Shown here: in pieces, positions 1-12,900 of the stretch
Numbering within the stretch: the first letter of the stretch is position 1
Layout: every line of letters starts with the position of its first letter
From: Spinacia oleracea
Lineage: Eukaryota > Streptophyta > Magnoliopsida > Caryophyllales > Amaranthaceae
Assembly (NCBI RefSeq): GCF_020520425.1
Contig: NC_079490.1
Span: 3,224,001-3,288,000 of the forward strand
Length of the DNA stretch: 64,000 nt
Direction: 5' to 3'
Translations under genes and position numbers: made by a program
Notes under the pieces: model-generated
Databases searched by the model: none
The model's input: only the letters and a program-made list of their open reading frames with translations
What the model was told of the DNA's origin: nothing

Positions 1-1217
1 TGTGATAAGACAGTCAACATTTAGTTTAAAAACACAATCTTTAAACTATTACTCCGTACTAGCTCAACCACTATTACTCTGTGCTAGCTCAACCATAGCA
101 GAATATTCTGAACATTTGTTACCAAGTCCACCGATTTCTTTCATCGATGGATGCGTGAATATATGAATTCATCCACTCTAGATGTTATGAAATGACGTTT
201 TAGTTGTGAGATTTTGACAATCAACGTTTTAGTTGTGAGATTTTGAAAAAACAAGCAATGTTTGACTTAAATTTAGTAGTTTGAAAAGAGGAACAAAATG
301 CTTGTAACGTAACCTTTAAATTATTACTAGCTGGATCATAAAAGGGTCTTCTGAACATTTGCTATCAAGTCTGTAACTGGCTTTTATTCATGGATGCGCG
401 AACATATAAATTCATCAACTCTAGATTTTGTCAAACGGCGTTTTTGATGCACGTCAACGACAATCAACATTTTGTGTGAAAAATAAATAATTAGTCACTA
501 CCAACTAGTGAAACAACTACCCACATAATTTATTTAACATGTTATAATATTATCAAAACTGGAGCAATTTTTTTTAGGGAAGAAATTAGAGAAATTATCA
601 TATAAGAAAATACATACTACGTAAAATTCAATAGACAAAAAAGGACACCGTGAATACTGTTTATTTTATTTTATTTTAAGAAAGTCTTTTTTTATTTTTG
701 TTGCATTGCAATCATACGATCATGTGTTTTCTAGAATAATACATCTATTAATATTTATGATTTTTATGAAAAATCACATGTTGATCGGTACTATTAGGTT
801 TTGTTATGTTCAACTTATTTTGACTTATTTCAGACAATATAAGTTCATATAAGTTCAGTTAAGTTCAGATAAGTTCAGTTAAATTCAGTTAAAAGTTCAG
901 ACATTATAAGTTTAGCAAAAATAAGATTTTTTTTCTAGACATTTTACACACAAATAAGTTTATTTTAGATAAACTAAATTTCTTGCAAATAAAATAAGGT
1001 CAGATAAATTCAATTAAATTCAGATACGTAGTAATATTAATTCAGTCAAAATAAGTCCAATAGAACGGAGCCCTTGTTACAATCATCATTTATTTAAAAC
1101 TCATCCCCCAAAACAAGTCCTCAAGCTCAATCAGCAATCGCACAAACTAAAACAAAAAACCTTGTGTGTGGGATCGGAAGATTCATAGTCGAAACCCCTC
1201 AAAAACCCAGGAAAAAC
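1..1217. other. Upstream flank of the eIF2B-gamma gene with a diverged duplication
   Basis: No gene is seen here. Two diverged copies of a segment of about 90 bp lie at about 107-195 and 347-437; both contain 'ggatgcg' followed by 'catccactctaga' or 'catcaactctaga'. Positions 794-1075 hold an AT-rich miniature element, listed separately. The 5' UTR of the downstream gene probably lies in about 1085-1217. Confidence 0.5.
794..1075. mobile_element. AT-rich MITE, 'aagttcag' type
   Basis: The left end reads TTAGGTTTTGTTATGTTCAA. The right end, reverse-complemented, reads AAGGGCTCCGTTCTATTGGA. Both continue into CTTATTTTGACT, giving an imperfect terminal inverted repeat. The interior is a run of degenerate 'ataagttcag' units. 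Related pieces occur at 8410-8600 and 9409-9527. No target-site duplication was identified, so the superfamily is left open. Confidence 0.45.
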
Positions 1218-4200
1218 ATGGATTTCCAGGTGGTTGTACTTGCAGGTGGCACTTCCAAAAACCTCGTCCCTCTTGTCTCCAAGGTTTTTCAACGAACCCC
1301 TTTTCGTTTAATCCCATTTTTAGCTTCTATTTTCGCGTAATTTCTCATTTCTAATTTGATTAATTTCTCAATATTTCTCCCCATTTCTGGGGTTTTCTGT
1401 AAATTGAAAAATTGCAGGAGGTTCCTAAAGCATTGCTCCCAGTTGGGAATCGGCCATTAGTGTCGTATGTATTGGACCTTTTGGAACAAAGCAATCTCAA
1501 GGATATTATTGTGGTTCGTTTCTTTGCTTTTGATTGTTTTTTAATTGGGAAAATGGCGAAATTGGGTTGCAATATACTTGTATTTGATTATAAAATTTTG
1601 GGAAATTTTGTAAACTTCAGGTGGTTGGAGGTGCAGATGCTGCTGTTAAAGTTGGTGCATGGATTTCGAGTGCTTATGTCGATCGTCTTCGTGTTGAGGT
1701 TATTCGTGATTCCTACATTTCATTGGTGTAATAGTTTCTGGGTTTTGTTCATGTTTACATGTTGATTAGGCATACTAAAGATATTTTGATGTGTTGCAAA
1801 TAGTTTCACATTGGTCAATTAATGGATGTTTATGAGAATTGATGAAATGGCTTACTAGTTCTATGTTGGTTTCTCAGTCTAGTGGGGTTTTGGATTTTCA
1901 ATTTTAGGGTTTTAGAAGATTGCATCTTCTTTTATTGATTTGCTTTAGATAATTGAGAATTCAACCCTTTTGGATGGTGCGAATGTCACGAATGTTCCAT
2001 GACATTGATGGTTTTAAGATAAACACGTGATTGTTAAGAGAAATTTTGCTCTTCACTCAAAATATTATAGCTTAGTGAGAGTGATATGAACGGGTCTTGA
2101 GTCATGCTCACCCAGTACCTTGACTCCGATGTCAAACACGTGATGCTACACTCTCCGTATTGATTGAAATATGGAGGCTTAGGACGGTTGAGCTTATGTT
2201 TTGCTGATTTAGTGATTTGAATAAGATGATCACCGGTCAAGAAGAAAAGGAAGTTAAGGACAAGTGTATATCTCCTTCAACCTACTTCAACTTTAGTACT
2301 TTGGCTTGTTGAACAGTGGGTCTTTGTCTACTACTTAAGAATTGATCAAAGGTCTTAAGGTGACTAAATTACCAAGGTCATTCTGAGCAGCATCGATCTC
2401 TTCTCATATGATGCTTAAGGGTCATGAAAACAATGAGCAAGCCGTCTGATATATTTCAAGTAGTATGAGCAACTTTATCTGTGTGATTTCATGTGTGAGT
2501 GAGAGTTGAAGGTGGGTCAAGGTGCTTATTGCCTGGTTTTCTGGGAGAAAGGGTTCTCTCCATCTAATTCCCAATCTGCACTCTTTAGTAAATGACTTCA
2601 AAATTGTTCTAGTAGCTTCTTCCAGGGTTAGACCTTTCCTTTTGGGTGCTTAAGAAAATGTGGGTGGGGGAATGAAGAGGATTGTAGCATTGGTGGGGGA
2701 TTGAGAGCGTGAAGCTTAAAATTATGTTGTCACTGAAGGTTTGCCTCGCGGAAGTAAAATTGGTGGTTATAGTCTAGATTTTGTGGCATCACTACATAGT
2801 TAAAGAAAAAGCAAGACTTAATTTGATCTTGTTGGCAATACAGCGACTTATGTTATTTGCTTATTACGTGATGCAAGTGAGCCATTAAGACATTTTGATG
2901 TATGCAGTTGACCTATCACCTATGGGCCCTTGGACTGAACCTTTGAACCCGTATAATGGGGCATATCTGTGTGTACAACTGTACATTGACATATTTTTCC
3001 TTTAAATCCTTCGAGGACTGAGATTTTGGCTTTAGTTCTTAATTTATCATAAAGTAACCTTTGTCATATTTTTGGTTTTCCTTGGAGAAAAAAGTTAGAG
3101 ATTAAAGAGAAAATTGGAAGTGTCCATTTCCGATGGAGCCAAATATTCATTTGTTCTTTTGGCTGTGGGATGTAATGGACTAAATCAAAATGGCTCTTAA
3201 AACCTCTTCGCTTTCTTTCCATGAAGTAGAAGATGATCGTCCCCTTGTCGTCCCGTTATTGCTTTTTGGGTCAATTGGAAACAACCTCTCTGCAATTGCA
3301 GGGGTAAGGTTGCGTACACCCGACCCCCCTACCCCGCTTCTTGCGGGAGCCTCTTTGAGGCAATGGGGTAATGATAATGATTAAAGAGAAAATTGGAGAT
3401 AGAACTGACCATGTTCCCACCGAAGGACATGCCCTTAGATTGTTTTGTTAAAAATATATTCTTCCCTGGTTAGCATAGATTACTTGGGATACTTGGTGGT
3501 TTGGTGCTGTCTAATGGGGATTAATCTCCATCCATGCTCTGCCTAGAATCCCACAACTTATTGGGTTGATTTCTGTGGATTTTCAAAATTTCATTTGATC
3601 TCTCTTTATCATCAAGCACGAACTCTACATTGAAGCTGCTTGGATCAGATGTGGAGCATCTTTGTGATTTGTCCGACTAGTCTCTCAAGAGTCAACACTG
3701 CACCCTGGAGTTTCATCAAAGTAGCACCTACTATGACTCCTAAAGTCTCAAAGACATCTACGAGGGAAAGAGATAGTGATCTTGAAGGGGAAGGATCATA
3801 GCGAAATCGTAATTGGGGAGTCTGAAAGGTATGTGTGTGTGTTGGGGGGTAGGGGCAGGCCGGAGAAAGGATTAATTTCAGGTGATTGTTGATATTAGAT
3901 GGAGGAAAAGAGACATAGGGGCAGGTAGTAACAGTTTGTAGGAGAAAAGAGGGCAGGATAGAGGCATTTACTTGCTAGAACAGCCATCAATCTAATTAAC
4001 CTAAGAGATAAAGTTGCGTATCTCTAGAGTCTAGATCTAGCCGAATGCTCATCCATAATATGTGTGATTTGTTTTTGAAATTAACTTGAAGAAAGTCTTC
4101 TGAAATGTGGTCTTTATGGAGGGTCCTTCACTCCTTTGTAGAGTTCCTTCTTTTCCGTTTCTCCGTCTTTTTCTTTTGGGTGACAGAAGATTAGTTTTAG

Positions 4201-7200
4201 TATCTGTAATCATTAAGCTTCCCCAGCTACTACATGGTTGAAAGAGTGTGGTTTGTTTCAAATATGTAAATCATGTGGTTGCTTGATCTTATTCAGGTTG
4301 TTGCTGCTCCGGAGGATAAGGGAACTGCTGCAGCACTTCGTGCAATTTCCCATCACTTGACTGCTAGCGACGTTTTGGTAAGGATTTTGTATTGCGTTTA
4401 TTAGAACAAGCATATTCATCTGTGCATCTTCCAGCAGTTATTAGTTATTACACTCTTTTGGTTCAGTGCTGATATCTAAATCTGCTTTTTGTTGCGGCAA
4501 GGAAAAAAAAATCTATTCCACAACCTACCTTATTATACTTTCACATAAACTTTTTTCGTGATAATGTTCCTATGCTAACAACGTTTCTGCCAAATGTTCA
4601 TTATCCACTCTTATTAACTGTCTAATTTTCTGAAGGTGGTGAGTGGTGACCTTGTTTGTGATGTTCCCCCGGGGGCTGTGGCAGCTGCTCATAGACGACA
4701 TGATGCAGTTGTGACTGCAATGCTTTGTTCCACCCCTGTTAGTGGAAATACAGAATCTGTATCGTCTAGTGGAAAGGAGAAGAAACCAGCACGTTGTAAT
4801 ATCATAGGATTGGATGTCACAAAACAGTTTTTACTGCACATAGCTGCAGGTTTGACTTTTGGATGTCTATTTGTTTGGATCACTTATAAGTTAATTTTTT
4901 TTTTCTTCATATGGGTTCAATAGTGCTGGGTGACTCTTGTCAGGCACCGAGGTTAATAAAGATATGCGATATCAGAAGAGCATACAACAGGCAGCTGGGC
5001 AGGTATTTTACTTCTTTCCCTGTGAAACTGTTGGTGATTCTCTGTGAACATGTTGTCTAAGGAATCTTCAGAACATTTTTCCAATCTTCAAAATCAGAAG
5101 AGAAACAATTTTTTTTTTCCGAGCTGCAAAGCTGTTGTCATTGTTCTCATGCTTCATCCTTGTGTCAGAGATTGTCACGTTGTTCACTATTTTTTGTAGA
5201 TGTGCATTTGGTTCTGTCTAATACTCTCCCTCCCTTTCTTCCGCTCTTTGCAGATGGAGATCCGAACTGATCTTATGGATGCCCATCTATATGCTTTCAA
5301 GAGGTTTGCTTCATCTATTTTCCTTTTGCCCATGGGGGGAGGGTATATTATACTCTCTCCGTATTTAATTAAAAGATACATTTTTTTATAATAAGTCGTA
5401 TTTAATTAAAAGATACACTTTCCTTTTTTGGCATGTCATGGTCTCCGCTTCCAATTATATTAATATTTCTCTCATTCTTGTGGTCCTCCACACTTACCCA
5501 CATCATCTTTTCACTACTCCACTTTTATCTTATTTTAATAAATTCAAATCACTCTTCTGAAATTACGTACGTGCCAATTCTTTTAATTTAAATACGGAGG
5601 GAGTATCATTTTATTTTGTTCTTTTCGAGTAATCTGTTCATCCATCATCTTTTGCTTTTCTTTTTCCTGAAGATCTGTTCTTCAAGAAGTTCTTGTCAAG
5701 GATCTTGACCAGAAAGAGAAATTTAGAAGCTTAAAGCAGGATGTGCTGCCCTATCTTGTCCGTACACAGCTGGTGAGTGTGGTATCTTCCATGAGACGGA
5801 TGCTAGTTTGCTTTTCCTTAACAGCTTATAGAAGTTTCTGAATTCTGACACATGATTGTTGATTGATACATTGTAGAGATCAGATGTCCTGACAAATGTG
5901 ACTCTGCAAACAGAAGAAAACGGGAATGGAATACTCTCATCAGATAAAAACCAAGTTATGCTCTCCCAACTATTGGCTAATGCTTCTACCCCGAGTTTCC
6001 ATGAACTATTTGCGTTGGGACGTAATGGAGTTGCTAGCACTATGAGAAAAACGCACAAATGCTGTGTTTACATTGCTGGCAATGACAAGTACTGTGCACG
6101 CTTGAATTCCATTCAAGCTTACAGTGACATCAATCGCGATGTAAGACTCTAGCACCCAGCACTTAAATATTACTCTCTCCATCCCAATTTATTCTTTACG
6201 CTTTCCGTTTCTAGTTCCCATTTTAATCTTTGCACTTAGAATCTTTCATTTTATATTGTAGCATAAAAGTCACTAATGTTCTGTCAAATATCGTGCCAAA
6301 TGATTATTTCAACCAATCAAATTCATTGAGTGAATTTAACCATTAAATCTCTCGCACTTTCCCATTGGAACATTAAATATTTTTCATTTTTCCAATGTCA
6401 AATTTTTGATAAAAGTGAAAATATTATTAATAAACGCAATTTACACTGTTTAATTAAACAACAGGAGAATTTTTATCCACATTAATTATTTGTTAAGTCG
6501 CTTGCATGATACCAAACGTAAAGAATAAAATGGGACGGAGGGCGTATAACTGATTTATTGGTCTCATTCTGTTATTTTAGCAGTGTTCACCGTTCAGTGA
6601 CCTTGACATCTTTTATTTCAGGTCATTGGAGATGCTAGCCATTTATCAGGGTATTCATTTTCTCCTCAGCACAACATCATTCATCCTTTTGCCGAGATTG
6701 GATCAAAGACTAAAGTGAGATTGATTCTTGACTTCTTTCTCTCTCTCTCTTTTCCCTTTGTTTTCTATATTTTTGCTCGTACACTAATGATATTGTTTTG
6801 TGGAATTAGGTGGGACCGCATTGTATAATTGGTGAAGGTTCACAAATGGGTGATAAATGTAGTGTAAAACGATCTGTCATTGGTCGTCATTGTCGGATAG
6901 GTTCAGACGTTAAGGTACACTTACTTTTTCTCTCACAAATTTCTAGTTAGCTGTATCTTTTAGGTGTTCCTCTTTTTAACCATAACAATAGTTGACAAAA
7001 GAACACATAGCTTTGACTTAAATGTCTAATAAGAGTCCTTCTACTTTGCCGTATTAATGAGTCTAAAATGGAACAGTATACTGTTCTGCATCGTTTTCAT
7101 CATCACAATTTCACGACCCTTCTTTTTCATGAAAATGCAGATCGTGAATTCAGTGGTTATGGATCATATTACCATCAGTGATGGCTGTTCGATTCAAAGT

Positions 7201-8063
7201 TCTGTTATCTGCAGTAATGTACAACTTCAAGAACGCGCTGTTTTGAAAGACTGCCAAGTAAGGGTCTTTGACCTCTCAATGTTTTATCTCTAATCAATCA
7301 TCCATCATATTTTATACTCTTTGATTATAACTATTTTCAGTTTTACCCCTATACGAAAACCAAAATAAGAATGAGAAGAAAAAGATTCGCGGAAGTAGAT
7401 TTAAGGAGTCCTGGAACCGGAATTATACAAATCGAATTTAGCCTGTTCCAAATAATAAGCTACTTTCTATACTTATTACTTCCTCTTTTCTTTTTCATTT
7501 AACAGTTAACGCGCTTTATTTTGGTACACATATTAACAAAATGTGACAAAGGAAGGTAATAGACAATAATAACCCTACCAAGTACCAACTAATACACTAA
7601 CCACGTACCCGCATACCCATGTAAGGGTTTACATAGGAAATTTACATTACAAAACTTGAGAAAATAAGAATTGTGTGACAAAGGAAGGTAATAGACAATA
7701 ATACCCCTACCAACTAATACACACACCCACATACCCGCATACCCATGTAAGGGTTACATAGGAAATTTACATTACAAATACCAAAGTAAGAATTGTATAC
7801 AAATACCAAAATAAGAATTGTGTCAATTGAAAAGAACTTTCCAAAAAGGAAACTAAGAAATGTGTGAACTAACAAAGAACTGAGGAAGTATGTTAAACTT
7901 TGAACTTCCCGAACTATTCTTAATGATATGATCACCAAATTGTTTATCGTTAACTCATGATTTGTCGAACTTGGTCTAGGTTGGAGCAGGTTATGTGGTC
8001 ACTGCAGGCAGCGAAAACAAAGGGGAGTCTTTGGCAAAGAAAGAGAAAACCGTCTCTACATGA
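1218..8063 (+). CDS. EIF2B3: Translation initiation factor eIF2B subunit gamma
   Basis: Catalytic-subcomplex component of eIF2B, the guanine-nucleotide exchange factor that recharges eIF2 with GTP in the cytosol. Thirteen exons: 1218-1283, 1418-1513, 1621-1698, 4297-4377, 4636-4849, 4944-5002, 5254-5303, 5673-5772, 5877-6140, 6622-6714, 6810-6914, 7141-7257, 7980-8063. The sum is 1407 nt, 468 codons plus stop, close to the Arabidopsis orthologue as remembered. The N-terminus MDFQVVVLAGG with EVPKALLPVGNRP is the nucleotidyltransferase-like fold. VVSGDLVCDVPPG (from about residue 108) belongs to the same domain. The C-terminal third (from about residue 337, VIGDASHLSGYSF through the run of VIGRHCRIGS and SSVICSNVQL) is the left-handed beta-helix of hexapeptide repeats. 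All introns are GT-AG. Intron 3 is about 2.6 kb and holds a SINE tail; introns 7, 9 and 12 hold MITEs. No truncation is seen. Confidence 0.95.
3262..3380 (+). mobile_element. SINE 3' portion in eIF2B-gamma intron 3
   Basis: The segment contains TTGGAAACAACCTCTCTGC, then GGGGTAAGGTTGCGTACA, a C-rich stretch, and GCGGGAGCCTCTTTGAGGCA. This is the conserved body and 3' part typical of tRNA-derived plant SINEs. It ends in 'aatgataatgatt'. The tRNA-like promoter half upstream is not recognisable, so this may be a 5'-truncated or diverged copy. Confidence 0.6.
5353..5603. mobile_element. Stowaway-type MITE in eIF2B-gamma intron 7
   Basis: The ends read CTCTCTCCGTATTTAATTAA and, reverse-complemented, CTCCCTCCGTATTTAAATTA. 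TA dinucleotides flank both sides (5351-5352 and 5604-5605), as expected for Tc1/mariner insertion. It is about 251 bp with no coding capacity. Confidence 0.85.
6173..6544. mobile_element. Stowaway-type MITE in eIF2B-gamma intron 9
   Basis: The left end is CTCTCTCCATCCCAATTTAT and the right end, reversed, is CGCCCTCCGTCCCATTTTAT. TA target duplications lie at 6171-6172 and 6545-6546. About 372 bp, non-coding. Confidence 0.8.
7479..7888. mobile_element. Diverged Stowaway-like MITE with internal duplication
   Basis: The left end is CTTCCTCTTTTCTTTTTC and the reversed right end is CTTCCTCAGTTCTTTG. TA lies at 7477-7478 and 7889-7890. Inside, a segment of about 130 bp starting TGTGACAAAGGAAGGTAATA is repeated in tandem (7542-7673 and 7674-about 7800). 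It lies in intron 12 of the eIF2B-gamma gene. Confidence 0.55.
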
Positions 8064-9904
8064 GTTTTGTTTCGCGTACTTTTCTTAGAAATTTAAGATG
8101 CTAGGTTGTTGAAGAGGCAAATGTGAAGGTGGTTGTTTGGATTTTGTTGTATTAAAAATATAGGAAACTGAAGTGAATACCAGTTTCCCTCAGAAAAAAA
8201 AGAAAGGAAACTGAATACCAGTTAATATCATCAATTTTGTTCCAATATCCCCATTTTTTGTGCTTAGATTTGCTTCAGTATATCTGTATTCTACTGAATA
8301 TTCAACAGAAGATCGAGATCTGTTTGGTTAGGTTATGTGAAATTTTATTGAGATGTAGATAAGCGTGGCGATAAGCCGATAAAAACTTTGTTTTTTGCAC
8401 TCATGTATAAGGTTCCGTTCTATTTGACTTATTTTGTCTGAATTTTTATTATACTACGTATGAATTTATCTTAATTTATTTTATCTGAAAAACTTATTTT
8501 GTCTGAAATAGACTTATTTGTGTGTGCAAGTGTTTGAAAGATTTTTTTTTAGATTATCTGAACTTATTTTGTCTGAAATAAGTAAAAGAGAACAAGTATG
8601 TTTTGGATAGGCTTTGACATGTAGATAATCGTCGCGATTAGTCGATAATAACTTTGTTTTACATCTTTGCTTGTATAAGATGAGGCGAGGACGTTTTGGA
8701 TAGGCTATGACGATGTCAAAGCCCTTTCTTTAAAAGACCAAATTGTCAGATCATATGTCAGACGGTATAATAGAAGACTCATCACATAAGTCCACAAATC
8801 CCTTCAAAAAAGAGTCCATAAACCAATAAGTCCATAGATCCCTTCAAAAAAGAGTCCATAAACCATCTAAGTATATGAACAAGAAATTAAGGATTGTAAT
8901 TATTTTCACGAGTCTAATCTATTTTATTTTCTCCAGTATAATTCATAAATTTCTACCAAACAATTATAGCACACAGAAAAAAATTGAACCTCTTGTAATT
9001 CTACTTTATTTTCATATACTAAGTGTAATTGTTAGAATCTAACCTTTCTTGCCTTGTACTTTTCTTATATTTCCTTGTATTTTTCTTATTTAAGCTTTTC
9101 AGAATTTTTCTTTTAAGTTTTACATTTCCGTTTGTTTTTAAGCTTTCTTGCCTCAACAAAGTCTCCTGAACAGATACACTCTCGTCATCGGTCCCACTTG
9201 TGACTGATGTGCGCACACAAGTGCCTGAACGGCGCCCGCGTCTCATTCTTGTCGCCAATAGACAAGAGCGTTTCTTTTCAAAAACCTTGCCTGCTCGTGC
9301 TTCACAAGCCCCTTTAAATTCGTTCCGCACAAGGCTTACCCCCCTGCTGCCCAATAAGTAGGAGCGCGCCGTACGATTCGGTGCCCAAAATATTAGGACC
9401 GTGACAGGGTGCATTTTATTCACCTATTTTTAACTTTTTTTTCTTTTGAACTTACTTTGAAATTATTCAAACTTATTTTAGTTATAAATTATATCTGAAC
9501 ATGAAATAAGGTGAACAAAAACATGGCGTAATATAAAATTTAAAACCTATTTTAACGAAAAAGTTGAAAAAATAATTATAAAATATAAATTTTAAAGCAT
9601 TGAAAATAAAAGGAAAGGTGTTGACTACCTTCTCATTAGTTATGGAAGGTAACTAAGATTTATCTTGTTAACTTTCTTGAAATTTAATTAATAATGATAC
9701 TCAAAATCATCTTATATTCCAAATTTAATAATACTTACTCAATTTAATCATTACGAAGCACTCCCCAATTATTAAACAAACCCATCCCTTTTTTTTTTCC
9801 ACTTTAATAATTTTGCTATATTTCTCTTAAAACCCTTTTTTAAAACCTCAAAATTCTCCCTCTTTCTCTTTTTCACAATTTTGCTGAATTTTGCAGTAAA
9901 AATA
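8064..9904. other. Intergenic region between eIF2B-gamma and the response regulator
   Basis: Contains the 3' UTR of the eIF2B gene (to roughly 8300) and two AT-rich miniature elements. The first is about 8410-8600, with ends GGTTCCGTTCTATTTGACTT and, reversed, CTTGTTCTCTTTTACTTATT. The second is about 9409-9527, with ends GGGTGCATTTTATTCACCT and, reversed, GTTTTTGTTCACCTTATTT. A short direct repeat with 'gtccataaacc' and 'cccttcaaaaaagagtccat' lies at about 8800-8870. A distinctly GC-rich island lies at about 9165-9405. No convincing gene is seen. Confidence 0.5.
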
Positions 9905-12900
9905 ATGTCGAACGAAAGCGTCGAAACTGGGAAAAACAACGTCGAAGATGATTCTGTTGTTCGATCATTATTTCCAAATGGCATGAAAGTTTTAGTTGTT
10001 GATGACGATCCTGTTTGTCTAAAATACGTCACTAAGTTGCTTGATTGCTGCAAATATTATCAAGGTTTGATTTTTTTTCCATGAATTTTTCTTTTTATTA
10101 CGGTTTTTTCTTCCTCAATTATTAGGGTTTATTCTTCCTGAATTATTAGGGTTTATATATTCTCTATTATTAGGGTTTTGTTTGTTTTCTTGTGCTAGGG
10201 TTTTCCTCATCTATTTAGGGTTTTCATGTTTGGATTAATTCAGAGGATCCTAAACTCTCATTTTATTAAAAAGCTTAGATCTGTATTACATTTGTGACTA
10301 ATTAGAGTAAAATCATAAATAAATTTGTTGAAAGGATTAAAAGTTAATTAATCTATACCATATTTTTATGTGACGGTACTTATATTAAATCCAGTGTTAG
10401 TTTTATACTTGGTAAAAAACCATGGACGAATCTAACTCTGAGCCAAATTAAAGATCAAAATCACCAATTAATTTTATTGTTTCCAATTATGTTTTAGGGC
10501 AAATTAACCACCAAAGTATATTTATGATAAATACATAAATGTTACTACGCCTATTTTTAATGCCAATTTGTTGAAAGGATTAAATGTTAATTAATCTAGG
10601 CAAATTTGTCAAAAACTAAAACTTTTTCCCAAATTATGAACGTTGAACAAAATTTCGGATTGAATGTATTATAAGTATCTCACGTGTCATTTAATAACCC
10701 ATTTTCCGTGAGATAACACGTGAGATGCACCTTATAAAGATAACACGTGAGATGCACCTAGGGGTGTCAAATCGGATCAACGGATCGGGTTTGGGTCGGA
10801 CTCATCGGATTCGGGTTGAAACGGATCGGATTGGAACGGAATAATTTGGCTAACGGGTCGGATCGGATCGGATTGAAAACTTAACGGACCGGATCGGGTC
10901 GGATGTTTTATTCACGGATTCATATCGGATCGGGTTGTAAACGGGTCGGATTGTAGTCGGTTTGGGTCGGATCAGATCGGATTGGAATATGACGGATTGT
11001 TAACGGGTTTAGTCGGACTAGAAGGGGTTCGGGTTCATGTCGGTCGGATTCATATCGGATCGGATTCATTTCGGGTCGGATTCATATCGGATCGGATTCA
11101 TTTCGGATCGGATTCATATCGGATCGGATTAATCGGTAACAGACTAAAACGGGTTGGAATGAAACTAATTTAGCCTGGTTACATTGGATTCAGTTTTATA
11201 TTGGTTCGGGTAATTATCGGATCGGGTTATTTGGTAGTGGGTTGGAATTTGGGTCAGTTAGGTTCCAAATTATATATTATCATATCGATGACTTAATTAG
11301 GGGACGAAAATAATAACCAACTTTTAAAAGTAATAAGAATTTAAGATCAGTAATATAAGTTATTGAATATATTATTATATCGATGGGTTGGAAACTTGGA
11401 ATTAGTTCGGATTAAACAGGTCACGGATTAAAAACGGATCGGATTAAACGGGTCACGGGTTGAAACGGGTCGGATTAAACGGGTCACAGATTAAAAACGG
11501 ATCGGATTAAACGGATATTCCTCTGGTTGGAACGGATTCGGATTCGGATTGAAACGGATCGGATCATAAACGGGTTTCGGATCGTTTCGGATCGGATTAA
11601 ATGGATCCGGATTGTCACGGATCGGTCTGTTAACGGATTCGGATCTTAATCGGATCAATACTAACGGGTTGGGTCGGATTCGGGTTGAATATAATCGGAT
11701 CGGATCGGATTTCAGATTTTAACTCGCGGGTTCTAAACGGTTCGGATTCTAAACGGTCGGACAAATCCATCGGGTTCACTGGGTCGGATTGAGAATTGAC
11801 ACCCCTAGATGCACCTAATAAAGTCAATCTCCGAATGTTTAATGATTTAATCAATACTTATATAATCCAACCAAAGGTTTCGCAAAAATCCAATTTTATC
11901 AAGTTGTTTTTGACAAATTTGCCATTAATCTATTATGTGACATTGTGCTTATATTAAATTATTTGTTAATTTAATACCCAATATTTTCTTTTTTTTCAGT
12001 TACTTCAATGATTAATCCAGTTGAAGCACTAAACCTATTAGAGAAGAACGAGGTCAAATTCGACTTGTTATTAACAGACGTATGTATGGAGTTAATTAAC
12101 GGATTTAACCTTCTAGAAGCCGCCCGTAAACATGACATCACGGTGGTGCTGATGTCGGGCCACGACGACCCGAAAAACGTCAAGAACGGCGTTATGCACG
12201 GCGCTCGGTATTTCTTGAGTAAACCTGTAAATTTGAAAGATATAAAGCTAATTTGGCAACATGTTTTTCGAAATCTGATCGAAAAATGCTCGATGAAGGA
12301 GAATTTTGGTGAAGAAAACGAGGTTTTGATGAAGAAGGGGAAGTTTAAGACGATGAGGAGTGGTGGTGGTGGTGATGATGATGATGATGCTGCTGCGGTG
12401 GCGGAGGTGGAGGCGGCGGCGGTGGTGGCGGAGAAGCAGCGGAGGAGGGAAAGGGTGAGGTGGAGTCATGAACTTCATACTGAGTTTGTGGCGGCGATTG
12501 AGAAGCTTGGAGGGAAAGATAAGGCCGTACCTAAGAAGATTCTAGAAATGTTGGGGAGAAAGTATAATTTGACTCGAGAAAATGTTGCGAGTCATTTGCA
12601 GAAATATCGAAGGAGTCTTTCGAAGAATAAGGTTCAGGTTAGTGGCGGATACATGGGGTTTAAGTGGGGTCACGTAACAAAAAAAAGAAGTTAATTGAGC
12701 AAATTGGTAAAAAAGAGTAACCATCAACGACAATTTGGTAAAAAAAGCTTGTTGTGGCGATAAGTTGGTAAAAGAAATAGGGCTTCAGCGACAAGTTGGT
12801 AAAAAAAATTGAGCTATGGCGACACCTTAGGTAAATAAAATGAACTTTGACGATAATTTGGTAAATAAAATGGATTTCTAGTGACATATAGGCCATATTT

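Noticed and set aside
9019-9423. Minus-strand 134-codon frame
   Set aside because: Low-complexity Lys/Arg C-terminal half lies in AT-rich MITE DNA and no domain is recognised; kept only as a composition finding.
12248-12478. Minus-strand frame rich in His, Arg and Thr
   Set aside because: Antisense shadow of the Asp/Ala-rich linker of the response regulator.
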